Shown here one piece after another: positions 54,700-64,000 of a stretch of 64,000 bases of DNA. Made by a program: the position numbers and the translations under genes. The notes beneath the pieces are model-generated. The model did not search any database, was not told the DNA's origin, and saw only the letters and a program-made list of their open reading frames with translations. The stretch is from Phragmites australis (taxonomy: Eukaryota > Streptophyta > Magnoliopsida > Poales > Poaceae). Each line of letters begins with the position of its first letter. Position 1 is the stretch's first letter. The stretch lies in assembly GCF_958298935.1 (NCBI RefSeq), contig NC_084938.1, positions 22,487,501 through 22,551,500 of the forward strand, written 5' to 3'.

Positions 54700-57246
54700 G
54701 AGCTTGTCCTGAAAGACTATGCAAGTGGAACAATTTGACTGCACATCCTTCAAACACCCAACACTCGCCAATCTAGATTCTAGCTCTTTAAGGCGCTTGT
54801 CTTTCAGTTTAACATCCTTTGCAAGAAAAGGGTAATTTTTGCAAGCATCTAAGAGAGTAGACTTAGACTCCTCCTCAAGGATCTTCTTCTCGACATTTTC
54901 AAGCCGACTGGCGACTTGAGCATGTACACTCTGAAGCTCGGCAAGTTCAGTCATAACCAACAAACAACTCTCACACTCCTCATCATCAGACCTAGACCTA
55001 AGAAATGCAAGCTCAGAAGAAATAGACTCATTCTTAGGCTTAAGCTCCTTCAACTCACACATAACTTTCTTAAGTAACCTATCCTAGCTAATGAGAGTAT
55101 CATTCAAGGTATCAACTTAGACAGAAAGCTGATCGTAGGAAGGTAATACCTCAGAGAGATCAAGCTCGAGGTCTCTGTCCTTGTTGTCATCCGCCATGAA
55201 GCAGGGGCCGGTGAAGTCCTTGTTCTTCTTCTTCTTATCCTTCACCAGCAGCTCCTCCTCCTCCGAGCTCTCCTCCTCTCTAGAAGAGGCGTCGATGTCG
55301 CTGAGAGTAGCCACAAACGTCCTAGAAGCTGTCTTGGCCACCTTATTGGTCATCTTGTCACAGTTTTTCTTGAAAAAAGGCTTCTTGTTCCTCATCTTGC
55401 GCTTGTTGTGATCATGGTCGCGGTCTTCCCTCTTCTTGAGGGCAGTCCGCCTTGAACTGGGTGGTATCACCACACTCAAAGCAGGCATGAGAACTACCCC
55501 TCCTCTGGTCTCGACGATTGTTGTAAAAGCGGGTGGACTTCTTCACAATGAAAGGAAGGTCCTCATCATCAAAAGTGTCTACCTACTCCTCTGTGATAGA
55601 AACCAAAGAATACAAAGCAAAATCACTCAATGAAAGATGGCGCATGTGGAACAATTTGGTTGTATATCCTTCAAACTTGCAACACTCTTCAATCTAGATT
55701 CCAATTCCTTAATGTGTTTGGCTTTCATTTCAACATCTTTTGCAAGCAAAGGACAATTCTTGAATGCACCTAAGAGAGTGGAACTAGACTCCTCCTCAAG
55801 AGACTTCTTCTCAGTAGTCTCAAGTTGACTAGCAACTTGAGCATGCAAAAAGCCTGAAGCTCGACAAGTTCTGTCATAACCACCAAACAACTTTCACACT
55901 CCTCATCATCATGCCTAGACCTAAGCAATGCAATCTTAGAAGAAATAGACTCATACTTAGGCCTAAGCTCCTTCAACTCACGCACAACTTTCTTAAGTAA
56001 CATATCCTGGCTAACGAGAGTATTATTCAAGGTATCGACTTGGATGGAAAGCTGGTCGAAGGAAGGTAATACCTCGGAGGGATCAAGCTCAGAGTCACTA
56101 TCGTTATTGTCACCCGCCATGAAGTAGAGGCCTATGAGGTCCTTAGCTTTCTTCTTGCTCTTCATTTGCGGTTCATCCTTCTCTGAGCTCTCCTCCTCAC
56201 ATGAAGAGATGTCGATGCCACTGAGAGCTGCCACGAACGCCCTAGAAGTCGTCTTGGTCGCCTTCTTAGCCATCTTGTCGCAGTTCTTCTTGAAGAATGG
56301 CTTCTTGTTTTTCATCTTGTGCTTGTCATAGTCGTGGTCGCGATCTTCTTCTTGAGTTTGGGACAGTCTGCCTTGAAGTGGGTAGTGTCACCACACTCAA
56401 AACAAGCACGGGAACTGCCCCTCCTCCGGTCTCGGCAGTTATTGTAGAAGCAGGTGAATTTCTTCACGATCAGTGCAAGATCCTCATCATCAAGCACATC
56501 CACCAGCTCCTCTGTGATAGAGACCAAGGAAAACAAAGCAAAACCACTAGATAAAGTGTTAGCACAAGAAACCTCAACTCCAGACTGGTTGCCACCGCTA
56601 GGTCCGGAAACCAATACCATGTTCTGAGACAGGGGGTTTCTGAGACCAATCCGAGCCGTCTTGGCTATCTCGGTGGACTTGAGCTTGCTGAAGAGTTTAT
56701 CACAAGTTAACATGTTGTAACTTAATGACTCTTTAATGCTCGAGATCTTCACTTCTCATATGCTTCAATCCAGAGCATAGAGAATCTTGATCGCTTTCTA
56801 GTGGTCAGAATAGGGCAAAACACCAGTTGATCGAAGATTGCTAACAATTCCGTCAAAGCGAGCAAACATGGTATCCAAATACTCTCCAAGGCCTTGCACA
56901 CATATTTTATATTCTTGGTTGTATGTACTTTGTCGTCTGGCCTTAATCGGATTAGTGTATTAATAAAAGATACTCAGAATAGTCCAGATCTCCCGGGTAG
57001 TATGGAGGTGTTGAACCCTGTCAAACTCATTCCGACTCAGGCTCAAGAACAAAATGTTTCCGATCTTGTTGTTGGCCTCATACTGATTGATTTGAATCTG
57101 AGTCGTGCGAGCAGCAGATATCTCATTGTTGGAATCAACCACCTCCCAAATTGCACTTCCTTGGCTTAAGAAATAAGCCTCCATACGCACATTCCAATAC
57201 GAAAATCACGACAATCAAATAGCGGAATCTTCCCACTTCTCTCCAT
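54700..57246 (-). pseudogene. Sirevirus gag with internal tandem duplication
   Basis: Proposed start ATG at 57246 (M-E-R-S-G-K-I-P-L-F-D), with a frameshift soon after. 57190-56960 is the N-terminal gag core (A-I-W-E-V-V-D, E-F-D-R-V-Q-H-L). 56752-56312 adds N-M-L-T-C-D-K-L-F-S-K-L and a zinc knuckle C-F-E-C-G-D-T-T-H-F-K-A-D-C. 56315-55640 is a basic then acidic then coiled-coil tail. The knuckle plus tail segment appears again at 55560-54700. Gag packages the RNA; the added copy, frameshifts and stops disable it. Confidence 0.88.
54722..56543 (-). repeat. about 920-bp tandem duplication inside gag
   Basis: Copy A (54722-55620) and copy B (55646-56543) align in register: TGGAACAATTTG at about 54726 and 55648, CCTCATCATCAA at 55561 and 56481, CTCCTCTGTGATAGA near 55587 and 56509. 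Both carry zinc knuckle DNA (55442-55483 and 56363-56404) and the coiled-coil tail. Copy A reads Q where the metal-binding His should be (C-G-D-T-T-Q-F-K). Confidence 0.92.
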
Positions 57247-57294
57247 GCCGCGTATGGATCACAAAGTCGGTTAAGGTCAACAAGTGATCAAACC

Positions 57295-57307
57295 GGTTCT
57301 GATACCA
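57295..57307 (-). promoter_or_regulatory. Sirevirus primer binding site
   Basis: Minus-strand TGGTATCAGAACC, two bases from the LTR end. It matches the tRNA-iMet type PBS. Confidence 0.9.
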
Positions 57308-57309
57308 AT

Positions 57310-58496
57310 TGTAGGACCGAAAGTGGCGACTAGAGGGGGTGAATAGGTGCCTCAATAATTTTTTGTGAAATAGATGGTCTTCTCCTATTTTTAATCACCA
57401 AACGTACCTCAAACCTTGAGCAAAGCAAAATACTCTGAGAGACAAAGCAAGATAGAAAGTTTCAAAGCAATATGACTCTACGGATGGAATATGAACTATA
57501 GGTTCCATCCAAAACCATTTCATGTGTCTTTGTGCCCAAAAGCTCTCAATTTTAAAGATGGATGAAACAGAGATAAGATCACCAGGCAAGTAAACTCTCT
57601 AAGATGATAGTCTAGAGGCAAAAGAATTCAAGACCCCATCACATATATATGTCTATATAAATTCTATGCCTCTAGCATAAAAAATAACAACTTTTCAAGG
57701 TGTTAAAATTTTAGCTCAAAAAGAAAAACGAAAATTAACAAAAAATACCAAGAACTTGAAACTTGCAAGAGAACCAATAGATGGAAACTAAAAGGAGGGG
57801 AATTTAAGCATATGCAAAAACTTAAATTTCATTGCTCAAAGAAATATATCCTATTTTAGGTGGATTATAAAGATTTATCTCTTAAAACTTTCACATATTA
57901 CATAGGTTAAACACTCCTCTCCTTCTCCTTTAAAATCCTAGCACAAGGCTCTCATACACCTCAACATTTACCTCAGAACTGAAAGGATCCGATGATATTC
58001 TCCGGTGTTCACATGTCCATCATCGGACCATCCGATGAGTACATCATCACTAGAACTTATTTTTTCAACCTCTCAGGAAATCTTTGTCTGACGAAACCTC
58101 CGATGATCATCCGTGCATACACCTGACCATCCGGTAAGGCTTTCGTACTAGACTTTCACATTTACACCATCCTCTGGAAAAATTAGTCTGGTGTTCACTC
58201 TTATCCACACATGACCTTCCGGTGAATGAATTTTTCTTTACTTCTGCGCTGAAAAGCTCCGATACTCACAACACCAGACTATCCGATGGGGTCAAAAAAC
58301 CTCACACCGAACTATTCGATAAGTATAAGCTTCCTATATCGAGACAACGATACAAACTTCAATTATTTTCAACTTTGGTTAGACAAAATCAACATTACAG
58401 TATATAACCATGCATATACTAACCAACAAAAACCACACAAATACTAATCACTTATCACATAAGATAAATCAATACATATCTCAAATTAGTTTCTCA
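57310..58496 (-). repeat. Sirevirus 5' LTR (1187 bp, internally deleted)
   Basis: Aligns with 47563-49590 but jumps from the equivalent of about 48196 to 49044. The missing part includes the TATA box and the first palindromes. The remaining palindromes lie at 57980-58330. Confidence 0.92.
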
Positions 58497-58501
58497 GTTT
58501 G

Positions 58502-58870
58502 ATTTCATCTGGTCTCCTGCACGCATAGTCTCTCGCTGACGATTCTCCACGAACTGAAGCCTCGCAAAAGCCAGAAAGCTCAATCTTTATGGGGAAGAAC
58601 GCTGCGGGTCCGCCATGGCTAAAGCGAGAATCTCATGGGAGTTAGCACAAGGTGCACACTTCAGAATTTTGAGTCCTGAATGATTAGTAAGAGATTCTTG
58701 CGCGCTTGGTGTCCGGGAGCCTTCCTGCCGCAGCTGCGCAGCATGCAGCAGGTGGCGATGTATATGGATATCGGGATCTCCTGATTTTAACTTATTATGA
58801 CTTCACTAACGTGTGAGTTCGGTTCCACATATCAGTAAAGAGAAGTGAAATCAGAAGATCCTCATCGGAC
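58502..58870. other. unclassified spacer
   Basis: No feature recognised between the Sirevirus target site and the microsatellite. Confidence 0.4.
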
Positions 58871-59082
58871 ATATGTATATGTATATATATATGTATATGT
58901 ATATATATATGTATATGTATATATATATATGTATGTATGTATGTATATGTATATATGTATATATGTATGTATATATATATATGTATATATGTATGTATGT
59001 ATATATATATATGTATATGTATATATGTATATATATGTATATATATATGTATATATATATATATAGATGTATTTATATATAA
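58871..59082. repeat. (TATATG/TA)n microsatellite
   Basis: About 210 bp of alternating TATATG and TATA words. Its translations are meaningless Y/M/I runs. Confidence 0.95.
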
Positions 59083-59582
59083 CTAGCTATAGAATATCCT
59101 ATTCTATAGCCGGACTCAACTCACGTATCCGACTCGACCCGAATGATCCGATCCAACCCGACTGCTTAAATTGTGCGTTTAACATCCGCGCCATGGATAA
59201 TGGCGCGGACACAGACACCCGTGCCATGGACAATGGCGCGGACACAGCCAACACCCGCGCCATAGACAATGGCGCGTATATTGTAGCGCGGACACTGCCA
59301 ACATCCGCGCCATGGACCATGGCGTGGACCCAGCCAACATCCGCGTCATTGTCCATGGCGCGGATATTGTAGCGCGGACACGGCCAACATCCGCGCCATT
59401 GTCCATGACACGGACTCAGCCAACATCCGCGCCATTGTCCATGGCGCGGACCTGGCCGACATCTGGCGCGGACCCGCGCCATTGTCCATGGCGCGGACCC
59501 GCACAGCTAGCTACACGGGAAGGATCGGTCGGGATCACTTGGGTGCTATGGCTACAGAATAACCTATATTATAGCTAGCTAC
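59083..59582. mobile_element. foldback/MITE-like element with GC-rich hairpin array
   Basis: The left end (CTAGCTATAGAATATCC, then TATTCTATAGCC) matches the reverse complement of the right end (CTAGCTATAATATAGG, then TATTCTGTAGCC) over about 32 bp. TA-rich microsatellite flanks both sides. Inside are eight hairpin units (59186-59505) and short linkers. No transposase. Family not recognised. Confidence 0.6.
59186..59505. repeat. eight-unit array of CCGCGCCAT...ATGGCGCGG hairpins
   Basis: Units start at 59186, 59219, 59255, 59305, 59341, 59391, 59427 and 59474 (spacings 33, 36, 50, 36, 50, 36, 47). Each unit is a 23-bp near-perfect palindrome. The core reads CCATGGACAATGG on the left and CCATTGTCCATGG on the right. 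Confidence 0.93.
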
Positions 59583-59596
59583 ATATTATACTTGTC

Positions 59597-59605
59597 CTAT
59601 ATATA

Positions 59606-59656
<51 letters not shown>
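59597..59656. repeat. (TA)n microsatellite
   Basis: About 50 bp of uninterrupted TA following ATATAGATGTA, a word also present at 59062-59072 on the other side of the GC-rich array. Confidence 0.95.
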
Positions 59657-59659
<3 letters not shown>

Positions 59660-61043
59660 AAACGATATGATATGCCAGTGATGGTTGGCTGCCGGCGGCA
59701 CACTGAACTTTTCTCTCGAGAGGGTTGCATGCGTTCCAGATCCCTCCGTCTTCCCGGCCATCATTATCCCAACCCCGGCCCATTACCACGCCACTAAACA
59801 AAACAAATCGCAACAGGACATGCTATAGAGCTTACATAAGTACACACTTTCTCCATGACCTTGTACATATATATGATACAAAACAATAAAGCAGATGTTT
59901 GTGATGAGAGTAAGCTGCCTTCTAGCCATGACTGTTTGTTGTGCGTGTTCTCGCTTTTAGGTGAGGGAGGTGGTTGGGGGGGGGGGGGGGCAGTGCCATG
60001 GCTGCATGCAGCCTGGCCTGCACTTGCATTCAGTAACAACTAGCAAAAGCTAAGCGTTCCATTTCCTCGTAGGTTCTTCAAGAGATTACTGATTGAGTTG
60101 CCCATCATGTGCTCATATGGTAGGGCCTGCAGGCCTGTTCTCGGCTACAATTTATAACTTCTGATTCCAAGATTACCTTAGCTAGCTCAACTAATGAACT
60201 AAACGCAAACGCGCGTAGTATTAACGCGTGCACATATATTGCATGTTATTTGTATGTACTTGGTGCTGTACTTTGTGAGTACGTAGACGCATGCATACAT
60301 GCACGTTTAATACTTGATGATCGATCTAGCACTACAAAATCGTGCCAGAGTTTGGCTTCTGTTCTGATCGGAACTGAATTAGAGCACTGCAAATCTCGGT
60401 TGGTGAGGAGAGCGAACGACGCTGGTGATGCATTTGCATGTGAGGCTGGACCCCTACTAAAGCTCTGGTCACTTATCATCAAACCAAACGGAAACAGTTG
60501 ATCACCATGAGAGAGTAGAGTGTTCCACACGATCTGCACCCCGCCTATTAATCGACATGCAGGAGTTTGTACATACATAAGTGTATATGTATAGTTGTAT
60601 CGTACAAGGGACAATTCGCACGGACGACTAGCTGCATGGCATTGAGCTCCTCATCTTGTCAGGGCTCCCACATGCTTCGCCTTTGCCGATAGCTTGATAC
60701 ACTCATACACACAGGGTGTGGTTTGGCTGCTCATATAGTCTTTTTACTCATATAGATCGTATATACAGGCTAAAGCACGTAGGTTGAGTGGAGTCATAGA
60801 GTGTGATTGGTTGTCCATATGGATGAATGCTGGCTCGGCGGATGCATATAATCTTAGGGAGATCTGTGTTTGGTTATCCATATGCACTGTTACAGCCTGC
60901 CTCAGTGGATACAAATGTATGCCCGTAGCCAAGCTCGCGGGGCACAGCCTGGCTCGTCAGATGCAGTCTCTTGCATTCGCCCATGCAGGCATACCCACTT
61001 ATCAATGTCACAAAATCATTTTCATACAGCCTTGCATTCGGTC
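59657..61043. other. unclassified gap
   Basis: A poly-G run at about 59976-59990. At 60803-60930 two direct copies of a GTGTxxTTGGTTxTCCATATG block about 67 bp apart hint at a degraded MITE. No gene supported. Confidence 0.4.
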
Positions 61044-61048
61044 AACTT

Positions 61049-62226
61049 TGAGGAACAGTGAAGTCCTAAGAGGATAGTGAATTAGAATACTTAGAAACCT
61101 AAATCATTAGCTCTAAAAACTTCATAAGATGAGTCATCAAACCACCAAGGCAAGGCCTCAAGCCGGATTAGCCACCACGCCACCAAGGCAAAGCCTCATC
61201 ACTAGTCTCTCTTTCGGTTACTTACCGCCGTGATCACTTCATAACTTGAGCCACTAAGGCAAGCGTCTCTATGTCCCCGTACACGTGTCTTGCTGCCGCT
61301 CCACACCAAATCGGAGAGCCAACAAGCTTGAGCCATCAAGACCCAATTTGCTGGCGAGTCACCAATACTCTAAGGTGTTGACGTACCTTTCGGTACAAGT
61401 TATGATCACTCCTTGATCCTTTCTCCAAGCTGTAACACCTAGCTACAACTCACTTTAGGCCTATAAGCACTAAAAAATATCTAATCTTATGCTTAATCAC
61501 CTTGGACAATCATTTTAATTACTTTGATGGCTTGGATGTCTTCTCAAATGTGTATGAGCTTCCTCTAGATTTCAGCAGCATGCCACACCTTCAAATAATT
61601 GAGTGGAGGAGTATTTATAGCCTCAAACCCACTAACTAGCAATTTTTCAATGGCTAAAAAAACTGTTAACACCGGATGATCCGGTGAGAATAACAGTACT
61701 AACACTGAATCATCCGGTGAGTACAACCTCATAAACTAGCCATTAGAACTCCACTCAATGCCTTTATGAATATCAGACACTCCGGAGTGCCTTCAAATCC
61801 ACCACCGGACCTTCTAGTGAGTTATCTTGAGCCATCCGAGCCTTTACAACCTCTTTGTGTAAAATGTTCCAGTGAATTCATCTTCAGACACTTGTAGTTG
61901 TCTCTGTACGAAATGCTCCGATGCTATAATCTGGTGTGCACAAACCAAGCATAGGACCATCCGGTGGGTTGATCTTCAGTCTTCTGCACTTGCATTCTTC
62001 TCTACAGGAAATACTTCGGTGTTTCCCAGTGTAGATCACTGGACTATCCGGTGAGATCCTCAGTCTTCTCTCCTTTTGTCAGAAATACTTCGGTGAGTTC
62101 ATGTCTTATTCACCGGACTATCCGGCGAGGCTATCAGTCTTTGGACATAAAACTCCGGTAAGTGCAAACCTCTGCACTGAACCTTCCGATGGAGCAAATC
62201 TTCCTGAGACTTTTCCAATTCAATCA
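61049..62226 (-). mobile_element. copia (Sirevirus-type) solo LTR with AACTT target duplication
   Basis: The plus strand starts TGAGGAACAG and ends TTCAATCA. AACTT is found at 61044-61048 and 62227-62231. Minus-strand TATAAATA is at 61612-61619. ACCGGA...TCCGGT palindromes lie upstream of it in transcription sense, between 61670 and 62190. End sequence similarity (CTCTTAGGAC, CTAATTCA) links it to the LTR at 8961-9325 rather than to the Sirevirus at 47563. Confidence 0.87.
61670..62190. repeat. ACCGGA...TCCGGT palindrome array in the solo LTR
   Basis: Clear copies near 61671 (CACCGGATGATCCGGTGAG), 61705, 61793, 61951, 62037 and 62111, in spacing similar to the array at 48900-49430. Confidence 0.88.
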
Positions 62227-62373
62227 AACTTTGTTCCAACTGTGATGGCTTCTTGATGTATTGTATATATAAGACCTATTAATATATATTCTTGACAAAC
62301 ATGTTAGTTCCAATGACTATGTTGTTATTAATCATCAAAATCACAATTATGATCTAATAGAGCTATTTTTGCT

Positions 62374-62592
62374 ACAACCAATTAAATAGAAACTCAACTT
62401 AGCCTGTCCAGATACATACAATAAATCAAACACTCTTCTTGTCAACAAATATGACTTCGCTCAGCTTGTATATACAGTCTATATGAGTAAAACTCATGCG
62501 GACAACCAATTATATATATATTTATTGAAAAGAAGAGTGTTTAGTTGGTTGTATCTGTCTAGACAAGCTAGCTGAGTTTTTGTTTGGTTCAC
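62374..62592. mobile_element. MITE with about 50-bp terminal inverted repeats
   Basis: AAACTCAACTTAGCCTGTCC from 62390 pairs with the reverse complement of the block ending CTGAGTTT at 62579, continuing to CAAACACTCTTCTT / AAGAAGAGTGTTTAG. Similarity extends outward to an AACCAA/TTGGTT pair. No ORF. Probably hAT-type by the AACCAA ends; inference. Confidence 0.75.
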
Positions 62593-62599
62593 CTAATTT

Positions 62600-63802
62600 G
62601 AGGTCGCATGAGCGGATACAAGGGTTACTACTATGATGAGTTGCTTATACGAAATTAATTTTGTGACACTAATAAGTGGATCTGTCCGCATAAGCAAATG
62701 CAAAAGACTGTATTCACCGTACTAAGTTATAATAGTATATATAGACAATTAAATACGCTTGTCTATAAGATTATATATATTTACAATGTAATTTGCTCTC
62801 ATAAGGGCAAACAATCACACCCACGGCTAACAGCTACAACGCTTGTTGCCGAGAACCTTGTCGAGCGCAGGGCACGGCATGGTTGCTGATTTGCATGTCG
62901 GGCCTGCAAATAAACCGAATCACTCCCCAGGCACGGAAGCGAGACTTGCACTGTTCAACTGATGAGCAATCTTACCGTTGAAGTGAACCTGATCGACGTA
63001 TGCACTGATGTAGGTGACCAGAGGACTAACTAGAGCTTGACCATAAATGAACGTACGTACTACCTTCAGTAAAGAAAACGCAAGTGCAGTCTGAAGAATT
63101 ACAACCGGCGCCTTCCAGCAAATGACCGGAGCTAATAACAAGTGATGGAGTGTAATCAGCAGAAAGCACGATATAATACAGGTTAATACAAACTAGCAAT
63201 CAAATTGTTTAGATAATGAAAGGTACAACTCACAGCCTCCCAACGGACTGCACAAATTAACAATGCAAAGCAGGAGTATACAATCATGCATGCATGGCGC
63301 TTGGAGACGCCGATCCGGAGATTTCACAGGAAAGCATCCAGCCCCAGTATGTTGGTTCGATGGACGAAGTGGATTCCTTTGGTTTGAAGCGAAGGGCTTT
63401 ATGCGTGTGTGTGCATGTGGAACAGAAGCTGGGGAGAATAATTGCATGAGCTCTTCTCTACCCCGGGTGTGGGTCCTCACATTCCTTTTGGCATTACCAA
63501 ACACTCGGCACACAGTGCCTCCCCTTGTGCTGTCTGCTCGATCCATAAGATTACCGGAGGGCCCCCCCATTAATTTTTGTTTTGCTTGCCCACACAACCA
63601 AACCCTTTTCAGTGCACCTAGTCCAATTGGCGCGCTTTAATTTGCTGGGCCAGTTTAGTTGAGCCAGATGTAGATTTTTAGACATGTCTCAAGGAATTAA
63701 TCATGCACTGAAAGAGGAAAAGAAACGAAAACTTGAGGTTATTTTTCCAGTGCTAGAGTGAGATACGCAAGTAAAAAGAACTGCCACCTGTTCCATAGTC
63801 TT
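62600..63802. other. unclassified gap
   Basis: Open frames on both strands at 63193-63640 overlap and have no domain I recognise. No TE boundary seen. Confidence 0.4.
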
Positions 63803-63818
63803 CTACGGTGGGCAGTCG

Positions 63819-63900
63819 TTTTTTTTCAAGAACGTGCAGGAGATGTGCATTTTGATTAAGATAGAAAAAAGAAATCGGTATAAGGATCTACACAACGCGA
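63819..63900 (-). mobile_element. 82-bp 5'-truncated LINE tail with 16-bp target duplication
   Basis: CTACGGTGGGCAGTCG (63803-63818) recurs as CTACGGTGGACAGTCG (63901-63916), one mismatch. Between them the minus strand ends in poly-A (plus-strand T8 at 63819) and carries TGCACATCTCCTGCACG, similar to grass LINE 3' tails. Long target duplication, poly-A and extreme 5' truncation are classic target-primed insertion marks. Confidence 0.8.
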
Positions 63901-64000
63901 CTACGGTGGACAGTCGGTATAAATGAAAAAAAAAATCCCAGCTATCGAATAATTGTCTCTATATATTGACATTGCTATTCAAATTATGACTGTTAATTTT

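Larger units (their letters stand above)
47563..58496 (-). mobile_element. complete Sirevirus (Ty1/copia) with GTTTG target duplication
   Basis: Two LTRs (47563-49590 and 57310-58496) bound gag, protease, integrase, RT and RNase H in copia order on the minus strand. GTTTG stands at 47558-47562 and 58497-58501. Both LTRs start TG and end CA. PBS and PPT abut the LTRs. Palindromic ACCGGA...TCCGGT arrays in the LTRs and repeated polypurine motifs after pol are known Sirevirus features. Frameshifts, a gag duplication and catalytic losses make it inactive. Confidence 0.93.

Noticed and set aside
58845..59082. Y-M-Y-I-rich open frames
   Set aside because: Translation of a TATATG microsatellite.
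59099..59578. Repeat-containing open frames over the hairpin array (S-A-P-L-S-M-A-R type repeats)
   Set aside because: Open on both strands as a by-product of GC-rich palindromic units; no start context or known protein.
9288..59990. Homopolymer G/C runs near 9289, 11247, 25889, 30063 and 59976
   Set aside because: Simple length-variable runs; no regular relation to features apart from the known poly-C near copia LTR ends.
60780..60990. Possible MITE with TTGGTTxTCCATATG ends
   Set aside because: The two blocks are direct, not inverted, and no boundary or target duplication could be set.
63193..63640. Overlapping frames of 134 aa (minus) and 125 aa (plus)
   Set aside because: They mirror each other and show no domain; no supporting gene structure.

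Overview
This is nuclear DNA from a grass (Poaceae), mostly a nested pile of decayed and young transposable elements around one well-supported host gene. The grass call rests on Sirevirus-type LTRs with ACCGGA...TCCGGT palindromes, a Stowaway MITE, a Tat-type Ty3 element carrying an antisense accessory gene, CACTA-, Harbinger- and Mutator-like elements, and GC-rich exons. No tRNA, rRNA, organellar or prokaryotic genes were seen.

Layout. 1-2.0 kb: 5' end of a Ty3/gypsy element (- strand: gag, PBS, LTR). 2.7-4.0 kb: LINE fragment (-). 4.55-16.5 kb: 5'-truncated Tat-lineage Ty3 element (+) with PR-RT-RH-aRH-INT, a long 3' region holding a 48-bp minisatellite and an antisense gene (11.6-15.2 kb), then a 3' LTR. 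Two solo LTRs with perfect 5-bp target duplications (8961-9325 and 14104-14954) sit inside it. 16.5-18.7 kb: 5'-truncated Ty1/copia element (+). 18.8-19.4 kb: broken F-box gene (-). 19.66-21.07 kb: four-exon host gene (-) whose phases all close to give 270 aa; its C-terminus looks XRI1-like. 21.6-23.05 kb: Sirevirus-type solo LTR. 24.4-28.15 kb: Mutator-like element carrying a plant-mobile-domain (MAIN-like) pseudogene. 28.6 kb: Stowaway MITE. 30.64-32.27 kb: hAT-like non-autonomous element with a captured F-box segment. 38.3-42.7 kb: PIF/Harbinger element (-) with Myb-like ORF1 and a gutted transposase. 44.8-46.2 kb: CACTA-like non-autonomous element. 47563-58496: complete Sirevirus (-) flanked by GTTTG on both sides. 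58.9-59.7 kb: TA-rich microsatellite interrupted by a GC-rich array of hairpin units. 61049-62226: another solo LTR. 62.4 kb: MITE. 63.8 kb: an 82-bp LINE stub with 16-bp target duplications.

How it fits together. The Tat element is the host for later insertions, and removing the 851-bp solo LTR rejoins its antisense gene. The Sirevirus is structurally whole but disabled: its 5' LTR has lost about 840 bp including the TATA box, gag holds a 920-bp tandem duplication, and protease and integrase have lost catalytic residues while the RT YVDD motif survives. The only likely functional gene is at 19.66-21.07 kb, in a small gene island between TE blocks. Boundaries supported by target duplications are stated as such; others are approximate.
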